Shown piece after piece: positions 8,943 through 17,610 of a stretch of 64,000 nt of DNA. Every line of letters begins with the position of its first letter. Positions within the stretch are counted from its first letter, which is position 1. The notes under the pieces are model-generated. The model was not told where the DNA came from and ran no database searches. It saw only the letters and a list, made by a program, of their open reading frames with translations. The stretch is from assembly GCA_018266575.1 (NCBI GenBank), contig JAFEAE010000023.1, forward strand, positions 709,840-773,839, in the 5' to 3' direction. The position numbers and the translations under genes were made by a program. The stretch is from Bacteroidota bacterium (GTDB taxonomy: Bacteria > Bacteroidota > Bacteroidia > Chitinophagales > Chitinophagaceae).

Positions 8943-9791
8943 CTATTTATTGCTGTCACTGAATTTTCCACCGGCAGGCGGACGATATTCCCCGAAAGGG
9001 ATCTTCAATAATTTTTTTATACGGTTATTTTCTTCTTCTTTCATATACGTATCAATTCCGTATTGAAGTGCCTTGGTATCTTTTACGGAAACAAATGTTC
9101 TGAATATTCTGTCCCAGAAAGAAAAAATATTTCCGTAGTTCGTGTCGGTTAATGGTTGTGTATAATGATGGTGCACTTTGTGCATATCCGGTGAAACGAT
9201 CACCCAGCTGATTGCATTGTCCAACCATTTTGGCAAAGAAATATTGGCATGGTTGAATTGCGATAACAGAACCGATAAAAACTGGTATAAAAAAAGAAGC
9301 CACACCGGCGTTCCTGCAACTATTACAGCTATCCATGTAAACACAGCACGAAAAATACTTTCACCGGGATGATGCCTGTTCGCTGTTGTTGTATCAACCC
9401 ACATATCCGCATGATGAATGATGTGGAATTTCCACATCCATTTTACCTGGTGCTGCAACCAATGAATAAACCACGCACTGATAAGGTCGAGGATCATTAA
9501 TCCTAAAAGCAGGAATAACCATTTTGGAAGATGAAAAATAAAAAGCAAACCGATATGGTAATGGCTGAAATATTCTGCCGACATTACTGTAACATATGCA
9601 AAAGCGAAATTTACAATGAGTGTTGTGAGAGTGAAGAATAAATTCAACCCTGTATGCCTTGCCTTATTATATTTAAAGCTGAAAAGCGGAATAATGCCTT
9701 CAATGATCCAGAAAAATACAAGCCCGGCAACAAGCAATAATGTACGTTGCCAGGAATGAATATGCTGAAAAAAATCTTCAATGGTTTGCAT
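8943..9791 (-). CDS. Sterol desaturase/fatty acid hydroxylase family protein
   Basis: Integral-membrane di-iron enzyme of the sterol desaturase/fatty acid hydroxylase superfamily, 282 residues. The histidine boxes that bind the metal pair are seen: HWLQH at 110-114, HIIHH at 123-127, NRHHP near 139 and HKVHHH at 204-209, followed by NYGNIFSFWDRIFRTF. Four or so hydrophobic helices surround them. It would use O2 to hydroxylate or desaturate a lipid; the substrate is unknown. It converges tail to tail with the transglutaminase gene with one base between the stops. The next minus-strand gene upstream begins 40 bases away. Confidence 0.88.
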   Translation of the reverse strand: MQTIEDFFQHIHSWQRTLLLVAGLVFFWIIEGIIPLFSFKYNKARHTGLNLFFTLTTLIVNFAFAYVTVMSAEYFSHYHIGLLFIFHLPKWLFLLLGLMILDLISAWFIHWLQHQVKWMWKFHIIHHADMWVDTTTANRHHPGESIFRAVFTWIAVIVAGTPVWLLFLYQFLSVLLSQFNHANISLPKWLDNAISWVIVSPDMHKVHHHYTQPLTDTNYGNIFSFWDRIFRTFVSVKDTKALQYGIDTYMKEEENNRIKKLLKIPFGEYRPPAGGKFSDSNK

Positions 9792-9830
9792 GGTAAAATA
9801 TATTCGTTTAGTAAGGTACTAAAAACAGTT

Positions 9831-10238
9831 TTATTCGTCAAGAGGCATTTCATTGAAAACAGATTTACAATGCGCACATACAAAAAAAGTTTTTACTTCC
9901 TGTTGTGCACCATTCACTAACATAAACAATAATTTTTGCGAAAGATTTGAAGCTGTTTTTACCTGCACTATTTTTTCTAATGAATGATTCCCACAATCAG
10001 GACAAGGAATAGTTTGCAAAAATTTTTTCTCCGCATCCTTAAGAATGGATTCTGCACGTTCTGCCTGTAATTCATAGACCATTAATTTTATTCCACCAAT
10101 CGCAGGGCTTAGCAATGGATCGATGGTGAGCGTATATTCATCTTTTAAATAACAATTGATTCCCTCATCCTGCAACAAGGAAAGCTGAATATTTGCAGTT
10201 ACATAATTATCAAATGAACGGATTTGTACAAAATTCAT
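9831..10238 (-). CDS. DUF2007-like protein with zinc ribbon
   Basis: Small protein of 135 residues. The first 70 residues (QIRSFDNYVTANIQLSLLQDEGI through GGIKLMVYELQAERAESILKD) match the DUF2007 fold, called putative signal transducing protein but without proven function. The C-terminal half has a zinc-ribbon pair, CPDCGN near residue 79 and CAHCKS near 122. No signal peptide is seen. It lies just downstream of the dnaN terminator, so it probably has its own promoter, and upstream of the hydroxylase gene. Confidence 0.75.
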   Translation of the reverse strand: MNFVQIRSFDNYVTANIQLSLLQDEGINCYLKDEYTLTIDPLLSPAIGGIKLMVYELQAERAESILKDAEKKFLQTIPCPDCGNHSLEKIVQVKTASNLSQKLLFMLVNGAQQEVKTFFVCAHCKSVFNEMPLDE

Positions 10239-10251
10239 TTTTCAATTTAAT

Positions 10252-10277
10252 AAAAAACCCCGCATTATCGCGGGGTT
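10252..10277 (-). terminator. Intrinsic terminator after dnaN
   Basis: On the minus strand an 8-bp perfect stem AACCCCGC/GCGGGGTT with a 6-base loop (10256-10277) is followed by a run of U (10252-10257). It lies 20 bases after the dnaN stop, in the right orientation. Confidence 0.9.
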
Positions 10278-10296
10278 GAATATTATAACAGGAAGA

Positions 10297-11412
10297 TTAA
10301 CTATTCAACATCAACGGCATTACCAGCATTAACAATTCTTCGTTCTCGTCCTGGTCTGTTGGTTTTATAATTCCGGCTTTAGTTGGAGTAGATAATTCTA
10401 TTTTGATTTCGTCTGAATCTGTAGCGCTCAACATTTCAATCAAAAATTTTGCGTTGAAAGCAATCGAAAGGTCTTCGCCATCATACTGGCATTTCATGCG
10501 CTCGTTTCCTTCAAAAGAAAAATCTACATCCTGCGCAGCCAGTTGCAATTCGCTTCCTTGTATATTTAATACAACCTGGTTGGTACTTTTATTACTGAAG
10601 ATACTAACACGGCGTAACGCACTCTGAAAATCGGTTCTGCTGAGTGTAAGTTTATATGGATTATCTACCGGTATTACCACTTTATAATCGGGGAAACGTG
10701 CATCGATCAAACGGCAACTCATTTGTGTGCTTCCATGATGCACAAAAAGATGGTTACTGTTATAGCTCAATGTAATCTCATCTTCATTCAACGGAAGCGC
10801 TGCCTTTAATAAATTCAGCGGCTTTTTAGGAACGATAAGTGAATCGCTTTTCGGGCAACTTACATCTTTGCGTTTATAACGGACAAGCCTATGCGCATCT
10901 GTAGCAACAAACTGTAACCCCTTTTTATCCATTTCAAAAAATACACCTGTCATTGCCGGGCGAAGATCATCGCTGCTCACAGCAAACAATGTTTTACCAA
11001 TTGCTGTAACCAATGCAGATGAAGTTGTAGTGAACGAAGTGGTATCGTCAGCAGCTGGTTCTTTCGGAAAATTATCAGGGTTTTCTCCCATCACTTTATA
11101 CTTTCCGTTATCGCTGGTCAATTCAACAGCAAAATGTTTATCGATATTAAAAGTAAGTGGCTGGTCGGGAATATTTTTTAAAGAATCGATCAGGATTTTC
11201 GCAGGTATGCAAACTTTACCACTGTCCTTTGCTTCCACATCAAGGTGAACTTTCATTACCGTTTCAAGGTCTGTTGCAACAACGGTGAGCTTGTTCTTTT
11301 CTACCTCAAATAAAAAATCTTCCAGTATCGGCAAAACCGTGTTGGCATTGATTACTCCGCTGATCTGTTGTAACTGTTTCAATAAAGCAGACGAGGAAAC
11401 GATGAACTTCAT
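10297..11412 (-). CDS. dnaN: DNA polymerase III beta subunit (sliding clamp)
   Basis: Sliding clamp that tethers DNA polymerase III to DNA, 371 residues, the usual length with three clamp domains of about 120 residues each. The start MKFIVSSSALLKQLQQISGVIN, the domain-2 opening SALVTAIGKTLFAVSSDDLRPAMTG and FVATDAHRLVRYKR are diagnostic, and the C-terminus LLMLVMPLMLNS ends in the typical clamp manner. Here dnaN is not next to dnaA or recF; it is divergent from recX and followed by its own strong terminator, so it is a single-gene unit. Confidence 0.97.
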   Translation of the reverse strand: MKFIVSSSALLKQLQQISGVINANTVLPILEDFLFEVEKNKLTVVATDLETVMKVHLDVEAKDSGKVCIPAKILIDSLKNIPDQPLTFNIDKHFAVELTSDNGKYKVMGENPDNFPKEPAADDTTSFTTTSSALVTAIGKTLFAVSSDDLRPAMTGVFFEMDKKGLQFVATDAHRLVRYKRKDVSCPKSDSLIVPKKPLNLLKAALPLNEDEITLSYNSNHLFVHHGSTQMSCRLIDARFPDYKVVIPVDNPYKLTLSRTDFQSALRRVSIFSNKSTNQVVLNIQGSELQLAAQDVDFSFEGNERMKCQYDGEDLSIAFNAKFLIEMLSATDSDEIKIELSTPTKAGIIKPTDQDENEELLMLVMPLMLNS

Positions 11413-11530
11413 GAGTATGTGTTTGCAGCGAAACTACTGATTTTTAATTAATACCCAACACGTGAAAGTTGGGCAAATACCACAATCCGGCAATTGTGAA
11501 TTTCTTGTGATTAAGAATGAATAAACCCGC

Positions 11531-11538
11531 TAAATTTG
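11531..11538 (+). promoter_or_regulatory. Candidate -7 box TAAATTTG for recX
   Basis: TAAATTTG fits TAnnTTTG and ends 12 bases before the ATG at 11551. A TTG at 11505-11507 is a possible -33 element with a long (23-base) spacer. The terminal TTG of the box is the false upstream start of the recX frame. Confidence 0.5.
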
Positions 11539-11550
11539 AATTTTAGCCGG

Positions 11551-12024
11551 ATGTTACCAAAGAAAAAATTATCGAAAGAAGAGGCTTTACAGAAAGCAAA
11601 ACGCTATTGCGATTACCAGCACCGTTGCCACAGCGAAGTAAAAGAGAAATTGTATTCGTTGGGCCTATGGAAAAATGAAGTGGAAGAAATCATTGCGCAA
11701 CTTATAGAAGAAAAATATCTCGATGAAGAGCGTTTTGCCATTCATTTTGCACGGGGTAGGTTCAGGCTCAAAGAATGGGGTAAAGAGAAGATTAAATATG
11801 AATTGAAACAGAAACGTGTGAGTGATTATTGCATACGTAAAGCAATCGGGGCAATTGATGAAACGGAGTATGAAAAAACACTGCAGAAACTTGCCGGAGA
11901 AAAAAGGGAAGCATTGAAATCAGAAAAAAATATTTTTATCCGGAAAAGAAAACTGCAGGATTATCTAATGCAGAAGGGATACGAATTCAATACTATTAAA
12001 AAAATAATTGCTGAAGAGAAATAG
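11551..12024 (+). CDS. recX: Regulatory protein RecX
   Basis: RecX-family protein of about 157 residues, which in other bacteria binds RecA filaments and limits recombinase activity. Three-helix repeats are visible: KAKRYCDYQHRCHSEVKEKLYSLG, IIAQLIEEKYLDEERFAIHFARGRFRLKEWGKEKI and the C-terminal RKRKLQDYLMQKGYEFNTIKKII. ARGRFRLKEWGKEKIKYELK is the best conserved block. The frame opens five codons earlier at a TTG that belongs to the promoter box, so the ATG at 11551 is chosen. recA is not in the window. A terminator follows directly. Confidence 0.9.
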   Translation: MLPKKKLSKEEALQKAKRYCDYQHRCHSEVKEKLYSLGLWKNEVEEIIAQLIEEKYLDEERFAIHFARGRFRLKEWGKEKIKYELKQKRVSDYCIRKAIGAIDETEYEKTLQKLAGEKREALKSEKNIFIRKRKLQDYLMQKGYEFNTIKKIIAEEK

Positions 12025-12037
12025 CAATAAAATAAAA

Positions 12038-12058
12038 CCCCGCATTTGCGGGGCTTTA
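12038..12058 (+). terminator. Intrinsic terminator after recX
   Basis: A 6-bp GC stem CCCCGC/GCGGGG with loop ATTT (12038-12053) is followed by CTTTAT and preceded by AATAAAA, so it can stop transcription from recX and possibly also from the convergent secreted-protein gene. Confidence 0.85.
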
Positions 12059-12094
12059 TGGACGATGGTTTTTCACATCACATTCGAACCGTCC

Positions 12095-12463
12095 TTAATA
12101 GGTTTTATAATAATTCCTTTTTGCGTTGACTATTTCATTATCGCGTTGTACTCTCAATTCATGAATTTTTTGCCTTCTTTCTTTACGCGTTAACGATTTA
12201 TCCTGTTTTACAGAATATATCCTATCGGCATAGTCGGCTTTAATATCATGGATCTGCATATCCAGTTTGGTCGGGCGGTATCCGTAACCATATCCGGGAT
12301 ATGGATAATAAAACGGGCTATAAAAAGGATAGAAAGGTGCATAAAACCCACCTGTAACAATTACACGAGGCCTGCTATAATATACACCACCATGGCTAAA
12401 CCGCTGAGCCGATGCGCTGATTGCCAGGCCAAGTGCCAGCATAATAATCATAATCTTTTTCAT
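12095..12463 (-). CDS. Small secreted Tyr/Pro-rich protein
   Basis: Hypothetical exported protein of 122 residues from the ATG at 12463. It has a signal peptide (MKKIMIIMLALGLAISASAQ, cleavage expected after SASA), then a stretch rich in Tyr, Pro, Gly and Phe (FYAPFYPFYSPFYYPYPGYG), then a charged helical tail with KADYADRIYSVKQDKSLTRKERRQK. Such small proteins are common in Chitinophagaceae and their role is unknown. The open frame runs a further 72 codons upstream, but that part has no family look and contains a terminator-like hairpin, so it is treated as leader. Confidence 0.75.
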   Translation of the reverse strand: MKKIMIIMLALGLAISASAQRFSHGGVYYSRPRVIVTGGFYAPFYPFYSPFYYPYPGYGYGYRPTKLDMQIHDIKADYADRIYSVKQDKSLTRKERRQKIHELRVQRDNEIVNAKRNYYKTY

Positions 12464-12492
12464 AATCGTGTATTTTATACCGGTATAGACGC

Positions 12493-12524
12493 AAAAACCG
12501 CGCAAAAAGTTTATCGCGGTTTTT
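12493..12524. other. Perfect 10-bp hairpin in leader between divergent genes
   Basis: AAAAACCGCG (12493-12502) and CGCGGTTTTT (12515-12524) form a perfect stem with A-runs and U-runs on either side, so it looks like an intrinsic terminator in both directions. It lies 30 bases upstream of the start of the minus-strand secreted protein, where it could attenuate that gene or block read-through toward the plus-strand aminotransferase. Confidence 0.7.
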
Positions 12525-12667
12525 GGAATAACATTTCTGTAACAAGCCCTTTTAGAAAAATTTAACAGTACGAATGAGTGGAGGGAGCCGGGGATAAAAA
12601 CGTAAAAAAATTTTGGACAAATCGCTCTAAATTTACTTTTAATATTTTTTACACTCAATTGCAGATT

Positions 12668-13813
12668 TTGCATATTCAATCGAAACTCCCAAATGTCGGC
12701 ACAACCATTTTTACCGTGATGAGTGCATTAGCAACGGAATATAACGCCGTAAACCTCGGTCAGGGTTTTCCCGATTTCCCCATGGATACACAGCTTATTT
12801 CAATGGTGGATAAAGCAATGAAAGATGGCTATAACCAATATGTGCCGATGCAGGGATATATGCCGCTGCGCGAAGTGCTGGCAGAAAAAATAAAATTCCT
12901 GTACAATACTAACGTCGACCCACAAACGCAGATAACAATAACACCGGGCGGAACCTATGCAATTTATACAGCACTCACTACAGTTTTACAACCTGGCGAC
13001 GAAGTGATCGTGTTTGAACCTGCATACGATAGTTATATTCCGAATATTGAAATCAATGGCGCAATTCCTGTAAGAATCGATTTACAATTCCCCGAATATA
13101 AAATCGACTGGGATGAAGTACGGAAAAAGGTTTCTCCCAAAACAAAAATGATCATGTTGAATTCGCCAAACAATCCTACCGGCGCAATTTTGCATGAACA
13201 AGATATTCAGCAACTGCGGTCAATTGTGTCAGGAACGAATATTTTTATCTTGTCTGATGAGGTATACGAACATTTAGTGTTCGATAATTTTCTTCATCAG
13301 TCCATTCTACGCTACCCAGATCTGCTGGAAAGAAGTTTTGTATGTTTCTCCTTCGGCAAAGTATATCATTGTACAGGATGGAAGTTGGGTTATTGCGTTT
13401 CTTCCTCCTCATTGATGAATGAGTTCAGGAAGGTACACCAGTTTAATTGTTTTAGTTGCAATTCGCCAACACAGGTAGCTTTGGCTTCGTTCTTAAAGAA
13501 CAAAGAATCTTATTTATGGCTTGCTTCATTCATGCAGGCAAAAAAAGATTATTTTGAAAACCTGATGCAACAAACAAAATTTACAGCATTGCCAAGTTTC
13601 GGAAGTTATTTTCAATTGTATAAATACAACCGCATCAGCGATGAAACGGATAAAGATTTTTCTATCCGGATTACTAAAGAATATGGCGTGGCAACCATTC
13701 CCGTTTCTGCATTTTACCTGGATGCAACGGATAATAAAGTTGTGCGGTTTTGTTTTGCCAAGAAAGAAGAAACACTTGAGTTAGCTGTGCAACGATTAAT
13801 GAAGATTAAATAA
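12668..13813 (+). CDS. PLP-dependent aminotransferase, methionine aminotransferase type
   Basis: Fold type I aminotransferase, about 382 residues, closest in look to YbdL-type methionine/kynurenine aminotransferases. Diagnostic blocks are NLGQGFPDFP near the N-terminus, TPGGTYAIYTAL, the cofactor-binding NSPNNPTGAIL, LSDEVYEHLVFD with the PLP-contacting Asp and Tyr, and SFGKVYHCTGWKLGYC with the Schiff-base Lys. The start is uncertain: the frame is open to a GTG at 12578, but homologs begin close to SKLPNVGTTIF, so a TTG at 12659 or 12668 is preferred. It is followed by a palindrome and a HAD hydrolase gene. Amino-acid substrate not provable from sequence. Confidence 0.88.
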   Translation: MHIQSKLPNVGTTIFTVMSALATEYNAVNLGQGFPDFPMDTQLISMVDKAMKDGYNQYVPMQGYMPLREVLAEKIKFLYNTNVDPQTQITITPGGTYAIYTALTTVLQPGDEVIVFEPAYDSYIPNIEINGAIPVRIDLQFPEYKIDWDEVRKKVSPKTKMIMLNSPNNPTGAILHEQDIQQLRSIVSGTNIFILSDEVYEHLVFDNFLHQSILRYPDLLERSFVCFSFGKVYHCTGWKLGYCVSSSSLMNEFRKVHQFNCFSCNSPTQVALASFLKNKESYLWLASFMQAKKDYFENLMQQTKFTALPSFGSYFQLYKYNRISDETDKDFSIRITKEYGVATIPVSAFYLDATDNKVVRFCFAKKEETLELAVQRLMKIK

Positions 13814-13815
13814 GG

Positions 13816-13867
13816 ATAGCCACAGATTCACAGATTAATCCGAGACAATCTGTGAATCTGTGGCTAT
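13816..13867. repeat. Palindromic repeat, CACAGATTCACAGATT family, copy 1
   Basis: Perfect 21-bp inverted repeat (13816-13836 and 13847-13867) with a 10-base loop, arms containing AGCCACAGATTCACAGATT. It fills the gap between the aminotransferase and HAD genes. A second copy with the same arm sequence lies at 23243-23287, so it is a dispersed family and not just a local terminator. Confidence 0.9.
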
Positions 13868-13878
13868 AAAATATTGTT

Positions 13879-14499
13879 ATGAAAAAAATAGATACTATAG
13901 TCTTTGATTTAGGCGGAGTGCTTATTGACTGGAACCCTGATTATGTGTATAAAAAAATTTTTGCTGATGAAAAAGAAATGAAATGGTTTTATGAAAATAT
14001 CTGTACTCCGGATTGGAATGAAGAACAGGATGCGGGGAGAAGTTTGCATGATGCAACAGAATATTTAGTAAAAAAGTATCCGGAACATGAAACTAATATC
14101 CGTATTTATTATGATCGCTGGGAAGAGATGTTAGGGGGACCGATACATGAAACAGTGGATGTGTTGAAACACCTGAAACATTGCACGGATTACAAATTGT
14201 TTGCGCTTACCAACTGGAGCTCAGAAACATTTCCGGTTGCATTTGACCGTTATGAATTTCTGCATTGGTTTCATGGAAGATTAGTTTCCGGGGAAGAAAA
14301 AACACGCAAACCATTTAAAGAGATCTATGAATTGCTGATGAAAAAATTCTCTATAGCTCCAGAACGTTCAATTTACATTGATGATAATTTCAGGAACCTC
14401 GTCCCCGCGAAAGAATTGGGATTTCACATTATTCATTTCAAATCGCCACAGCAATTCAAAAAGGAACTGAGCGGGTTATTGGAGGAAGAATTGGTATAA
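13879..14499 (+). CDS. HAD family hydrolase, subfamily IA
   Basis: Haloacid-dehalogenase superfamily phosphatase of 206 residues. Motif I is FDLGGVLIDWN (residues 10-20), with the usual second Asp replaced by Gly-Gly-Val-Leu-Ile-Asp spacing as in YihX-type enzymes; motif II is LTNWS about residue 113; the Lys of motif III is in EKTRKPFKEIYELL; motif IV is SIYIDDNFRNL near 168. A helical cap sits between motifs I and II. The family resembles sugar phosphatases such as YihX, but the substrate is unknown. It lies between two unrelated palindromes and may be read from the upstream aminotransferase promoter. Confidence 0.88.
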   Translation: MKKIDTIVFDLGGVLIDWNPDYVYKKIFADEKEMKWFYENICTPDWNEEQDAGRSLHDATEYLVKKYPEHETNIRIYYDRWEEMLGGPIHETVDVLKHLKHCTDYKLFALTNWSSETFPVAFDRYEFLHWFHGRLVSGEEKTRKPFKEIYELLMKKFSIAPERSIYIDDNFRNLVPAKELGFHIIHFKSPQQFKKELSGLLEEELV

Positions 14500-14503
14500 T
14501 AGA

Positions 14504-14594
14504 GATGATAGTTGACAGATGTTTGTTGTCGGACTGAAAATTCAACATCGTTTATATTATTAAGGCAGTCATCTAACATCTGTCAACTGTCATC
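14504..14594. repeat. Inverted repeat, TGACAGTTGACAGATG type
   Basis: Arms 14504-14523 and 14575-14594 pair over 20 bases with one mismatch (GATGATAGTTGACAGATGTT against its partner), separated by 51 bases. It lies between the convergent HAD and feoB genes and ends at the last base before the feoB stop codon. The arms are made of a repeated GTTGACAG-like word. Confidence 0.85.
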
Positions 14595-16718
14595 TTACTT
14601 CAACAACTGGTAAACAATCAAACTCATTACATACGCAAGCCCAGTCATATAAATCAATTGGATTGCGGGCCATTTCCAGCTTCTTGTTTCGCGGCGTACT
14701 ACAGCAAGTGTGCTCATACATTGCATGGCAAGCATGTAAAAAACCATCAGGGAAATGCCCGTTGCAAGTGTATATACTTTGGTGCCATCTTCTTTTTTTG
14801 CAGCGTCCATGCGCTGTTTCAATGTCAACGGGTCGGCATCTTTGCCGCCTTCAACGCTATATAATGTTGCCATTGTTCCAACAAAAACTTCCCTTGCTGC
14901 GAATGAAGTAATTAATGCAATACCAATTTTCCAATCGTAACCCAGCGGATGAATAACCGGTTCAATCGTTCTTCCCAAAACCCCTGCATAAGAATTCTCC
15001 AGCAATGCAGACCTTTTCTCTTTATTAAGCACATCTGCCTGTTTCGGGTTCTGTTGAATCTGCTGGTTATATTTTTCTGCAACAGCATTCATTTTTTCTT
15101 TCGGGCCATACGAGCTCAATGCCCATAAAATAAGGCTTATTACCATGATCACTTTTCCAGCATCGGTCACAAATATTTTTGCTTTGGTGATCATCGTTAC
15201 AAAAACATTTTTCCATCTTGGCGCCCTGTACATCGGTAATTCTAAAATAAAAAAACTTTTCTCTTGTATTTTGATAAACCATTTTGCCACGTAAGAAACA
15301 ATAAGCGCCATTAACAATCCCATCAGGTATAATCCCATCATCATTAAACCTTGCAGGCTGATAAAACCAAATACTAATTTTTTCGGTATCACTAATGAAA
15401 TCAGGATGGTATAAACCGGCAATCTTGCGCTGCAACTCATTAATGGTGTAATGAGAATGGTAAGCAAACGTTCTTTCCTGTTCTCAATATTTCTTGCACT
15501 CATTATTGCCGGCACTGCACAGGCAAACCCGCTGATCATAGGCATTACACTTTTACCATTCAATCCAACTTTTCGCATAAGCTTGTCCGTTAGGAAACTG
15601 ATACGGGCCATATAACCGGTATCTTCCAGCAATGTAATAAGCCCGAACAAGATCATAATCTGTGGTACAAAAACAAGAATGCCGCTTAATCCTGCCAAAA
15701 TTCCGTTCACTAATAAATCGCTCCACCAGGCTTCGGGCAAAAAACCGGCAAACCAATTGCTGAGGTGTGAAAATGTCCAGTCAATTCCATCCATCGGAAA
15801 TTGTGCAAGCCAAAACACACTTTGAAATAATAAAAATAAAACAGCCAATAAAATAAAATAACCCCAGCGCCTGTCCAACAAGACAGCATCTAATTTTTCC
15901 GTGAATAATGTTTTTTGTAATGGATCGGGTTCGGAAACTGTTTGCTGCATTACCTGTTTGATGCGGCTGTAACGTTGCAATATTTCTTCTGCCTGCACTT
16001 TTGTATGATTGAAATTACGGGCAGATTCTATGCTTTCAATTTTATTATGAGAAGAAGAATCTAAGTGAAAGTTTTCATGATTGATTAAATAATGGATGGC
16101 GGTGTAATCACTCATTCCGGGGAATAAATGTTGCACATCGTTTACAGCATCAACAGCCAGTTGTTTGTTTTCAATAAAATCATGAACAGGCGTTTGATAT
16201 AATTGGGCAGCAGTTTGTGCAATCGCTTTTTTTAATTGCGGTATCCCTTTATTTTTTCTTGGATTAACAGCCACGACCGGAACACCAAGTTTGCGTTCCA
16301 ATTCTTCAAGATCAATCTCAATCCCTTTTTTGCGGGAGAGATCGAGCATCGTCAATGCAATTACTACCGGAATTTTCAGATCGATGATCTGCGAGCAGAA
16401 CAACAGGTTTCTTTTTAAGTTACTTGCATCTGCAAGTAATACAACCATGTCTGGTTTTATCGCATCATCCTGCCCCAGTAAAACCTTATACGTTACCCAT
16501 TCATCGGCACGTTTCGGATATAAGCTATATGTTCCGGGGAGGTCAATAATTGTTGCGGAGAGATCATGCGACAATTCTGTAGCTCCTGTTTTTTTATCAA
16601 CAGTTACACCGGGAAAGTTTCCGACTTTCTGGTTCAAACCAGTCAATGCATTGAACAGTGAACTTTTTCCACTGTTTGGGTTGCCTACTAATGCTATATG
16701 AAGCTTGTTTTTTTTCAC
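14595..16718 (-). CDS. feoB: Ferrous iron transporter FeoB
   Basis: Inner-membrane Fe2+ transporter of 707 residues with an N-terminal GTPase domain. G1 is GNPNSGKSS (12-20), G2 is in FPGVTVDKK, G3 is DLPGTYSL (59-66). G4 reads TMLD at 123-126 instead of the usual NxxD, so the guanine-specifying Asn is replaced by Thr. The membrane part has two Gate-type blocks with the conserved CAVPAIMSARNIENRKERLLTI-type segment and SCSARLPVYTIL. A soluble loop lies near residue 545-580. No feoA gene or fused FeoA domain is seen nearby. It stands between two palindrome-bearing gaps; expression under iron limitation is expected but no operator was recognised. Confidence 0.95.
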   Translation of the reverse strand: MKKNKLHIALVGNPNSGKSSLFNALTGLNQKVGNFPGVTVDKKTGATELSHDLSATIIDLPGTYSLYPKRADEWVTYKVLLGQDDAIKPDMVVLLADASNLKRNLLFCSQIIDLKIPVVIALTMLDLSRKKGIEIDLEELERKLGVPVVAVNPRKNKGIPQLKKAIAQTAAQLYQTPVHDFIENKQLAVDAVNDVQHLFPGMSDYTAIHYLINHENFHLDSSSHNKIESIESARNFNHTKVQAEEILQRYSRIKQVMQQTVSEPDPLQKTLFTEKLDAVLLDRRWGYFILLAVLFLLFQSVFWLAQFPMDGIDWTFSHLSNWFAGFLPEAWWSDLLVNGILAGLSGILVFVPQIMILFGLITLLEDTGYMARISFLTDKLMRKVGLNGKSVMPMISGFACAVPAIMSARNIENRKERLLTILITPLMSCSARLPVYTILISLVIPKKLVFGFISLQGLMMMGLYLMGLLMALIVSYVAKWFIKIQEKSFFILELPMYRAPRWKNVFVTMITKAKIFVTDAGKVIMVISLILWALSSYGPKEKMNAVAEKYNQQIQQNPKQADVLNKEKRSALLENSYAGVLGRTIEPVIHPLGYDWKIGIALITSFAAREVFVGTMATLYSVEGGKDADPLTLKQRMDAAKKEDGTKVYTLATGISLMVFYMLAMQCMSTLAVVRRETRSWKWPAIQLIYMTGLAYVMSLIVYQLLK

Positions 16719-16800
16719 TGATATGCATTACGCTTCGTGAGCCTGCAAAAATAACACGGAAATGCTTACCCGGCTTACGAAATCGGGAGTGATTGCCGGA

Positions 16801-17538
16801 TTATCTTTTATGCACGACCAGTTTTCCATCTTCATAAAATGGAAGTACATTGGCAATATCGGGAGTTAAACAATAACGGATATCTTTTTCCAACCCATAA
16901 CCCGATAAACGATGATAATGCGAAGCATTTTTTTGTTTGATGAATTCAAACAAATCATTTTTTGCATCGCAATAAATTGTCTCTGCTATTTGCGAAGAAT
17001 CGCAATTGATGGAAAAATTATCTTTTATCTTATTGATCACAGCCCCTGCAAATAGTAAATCTTCGAGGTTTACTTTATCTTTCCATGCTGCACAGCCGAG
17101 AATAATATTATGATTTTGTGCAAGTAGATAATCACATACTGCGCTAAGATTCGGAAACGATCCGGTAATGATTTGCCCAGCCCCTTTTTCAAGCGCCATG
17201 TGCAGCAGCTTTGTGCCGTTTGTAGTAGTAAGCACCAATGTTTTTCCGCCAACAAATTCTTTCGGGTATTCAAACGGGGAATTGCCATGCTTTAATCCTT
17301 CCGCAATTTTTCCATCACGTTCACCTGCTGTAATGCCGTCAATTTGTTTTCCAAGCTCGATGCATTTTGCAACGCTATCTACAGGTATCACGCATTTCGC
17401 GCCATTGAATAATGCGGTAGCTATGGTAGAAGTAGCCCGCAATACATCTATGATTACAACAGTTGCATTATTAAGATCATATAAATGAAGCAATGCCGGG
17501 GAAAGAGATGTGTGCAGTGTGGGTTTCTGGTTCGCCAT
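16801..17538 (-). CDS. comB: 2-phosphosulfolactate phosphatase family protein
   Basis: Member of the ComB family, 245 residues, Mg-dependent phosphatases first described for 2-phosphosulfolactate in coenzyme M synthesis and also widespread in bacteria without coenzyme M. Signatures are VVIIDVLRATSTIATAL (residues 27-43), TAGERDGKIAEGLKHGNSP and LTTTNGTKLLHMAL. No other sulfolactate genes are in the window, so the physiological substrate in this organism is open. The gene is 82 bases downstream of, and on the same strand as, nothing obviously related; feoB lies on its 3' side. Confidence 0.88.
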   Translation of the reverse strand: MANQKPTLHTSLSPALLHLYDLNNATVVIIDVLRATSTIATALFNGAKCVIPVDSVAKCIELGKQIDGITAGERDGKIAEGLKHGNSPFEYPKEFVGGKTLVLTTTNGTKLLHMALEKGAGQIITGSFPNLSAVCDYLLAQNHNIILGCAAWKDKVNLEDLLFAGAVINKIKDNFSINCDSSQIAETIYCDAKNDLFEFIKQKNASHYHRLSGYGLEKDIRYCLTPDIANVLPFYEDGKLVVHKR

Positions 17539-17610
17539 AGCTGCAAAAATAACAGATAGCTGAGAAATACGAAACAGTACATTGCTATAAAGAATTAAAG
17601 CGCCGTTAAT

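Noticed and set aside
12578..12667. GTG start for the aminotransferase at 12578
   Set aside because: The extra 30 residues (including NVKKFWTNRSKFTF) do not resemble any aminotransferase N-terminus; homologs start near SKLPNVGTTIF.
12464..12679. 72-codon N-terminal extension of the small secreted protein
   Set aside because: It contains a terminator-like hairpin and lies ahead of a clear signal peptide starting MKKIMIIM.
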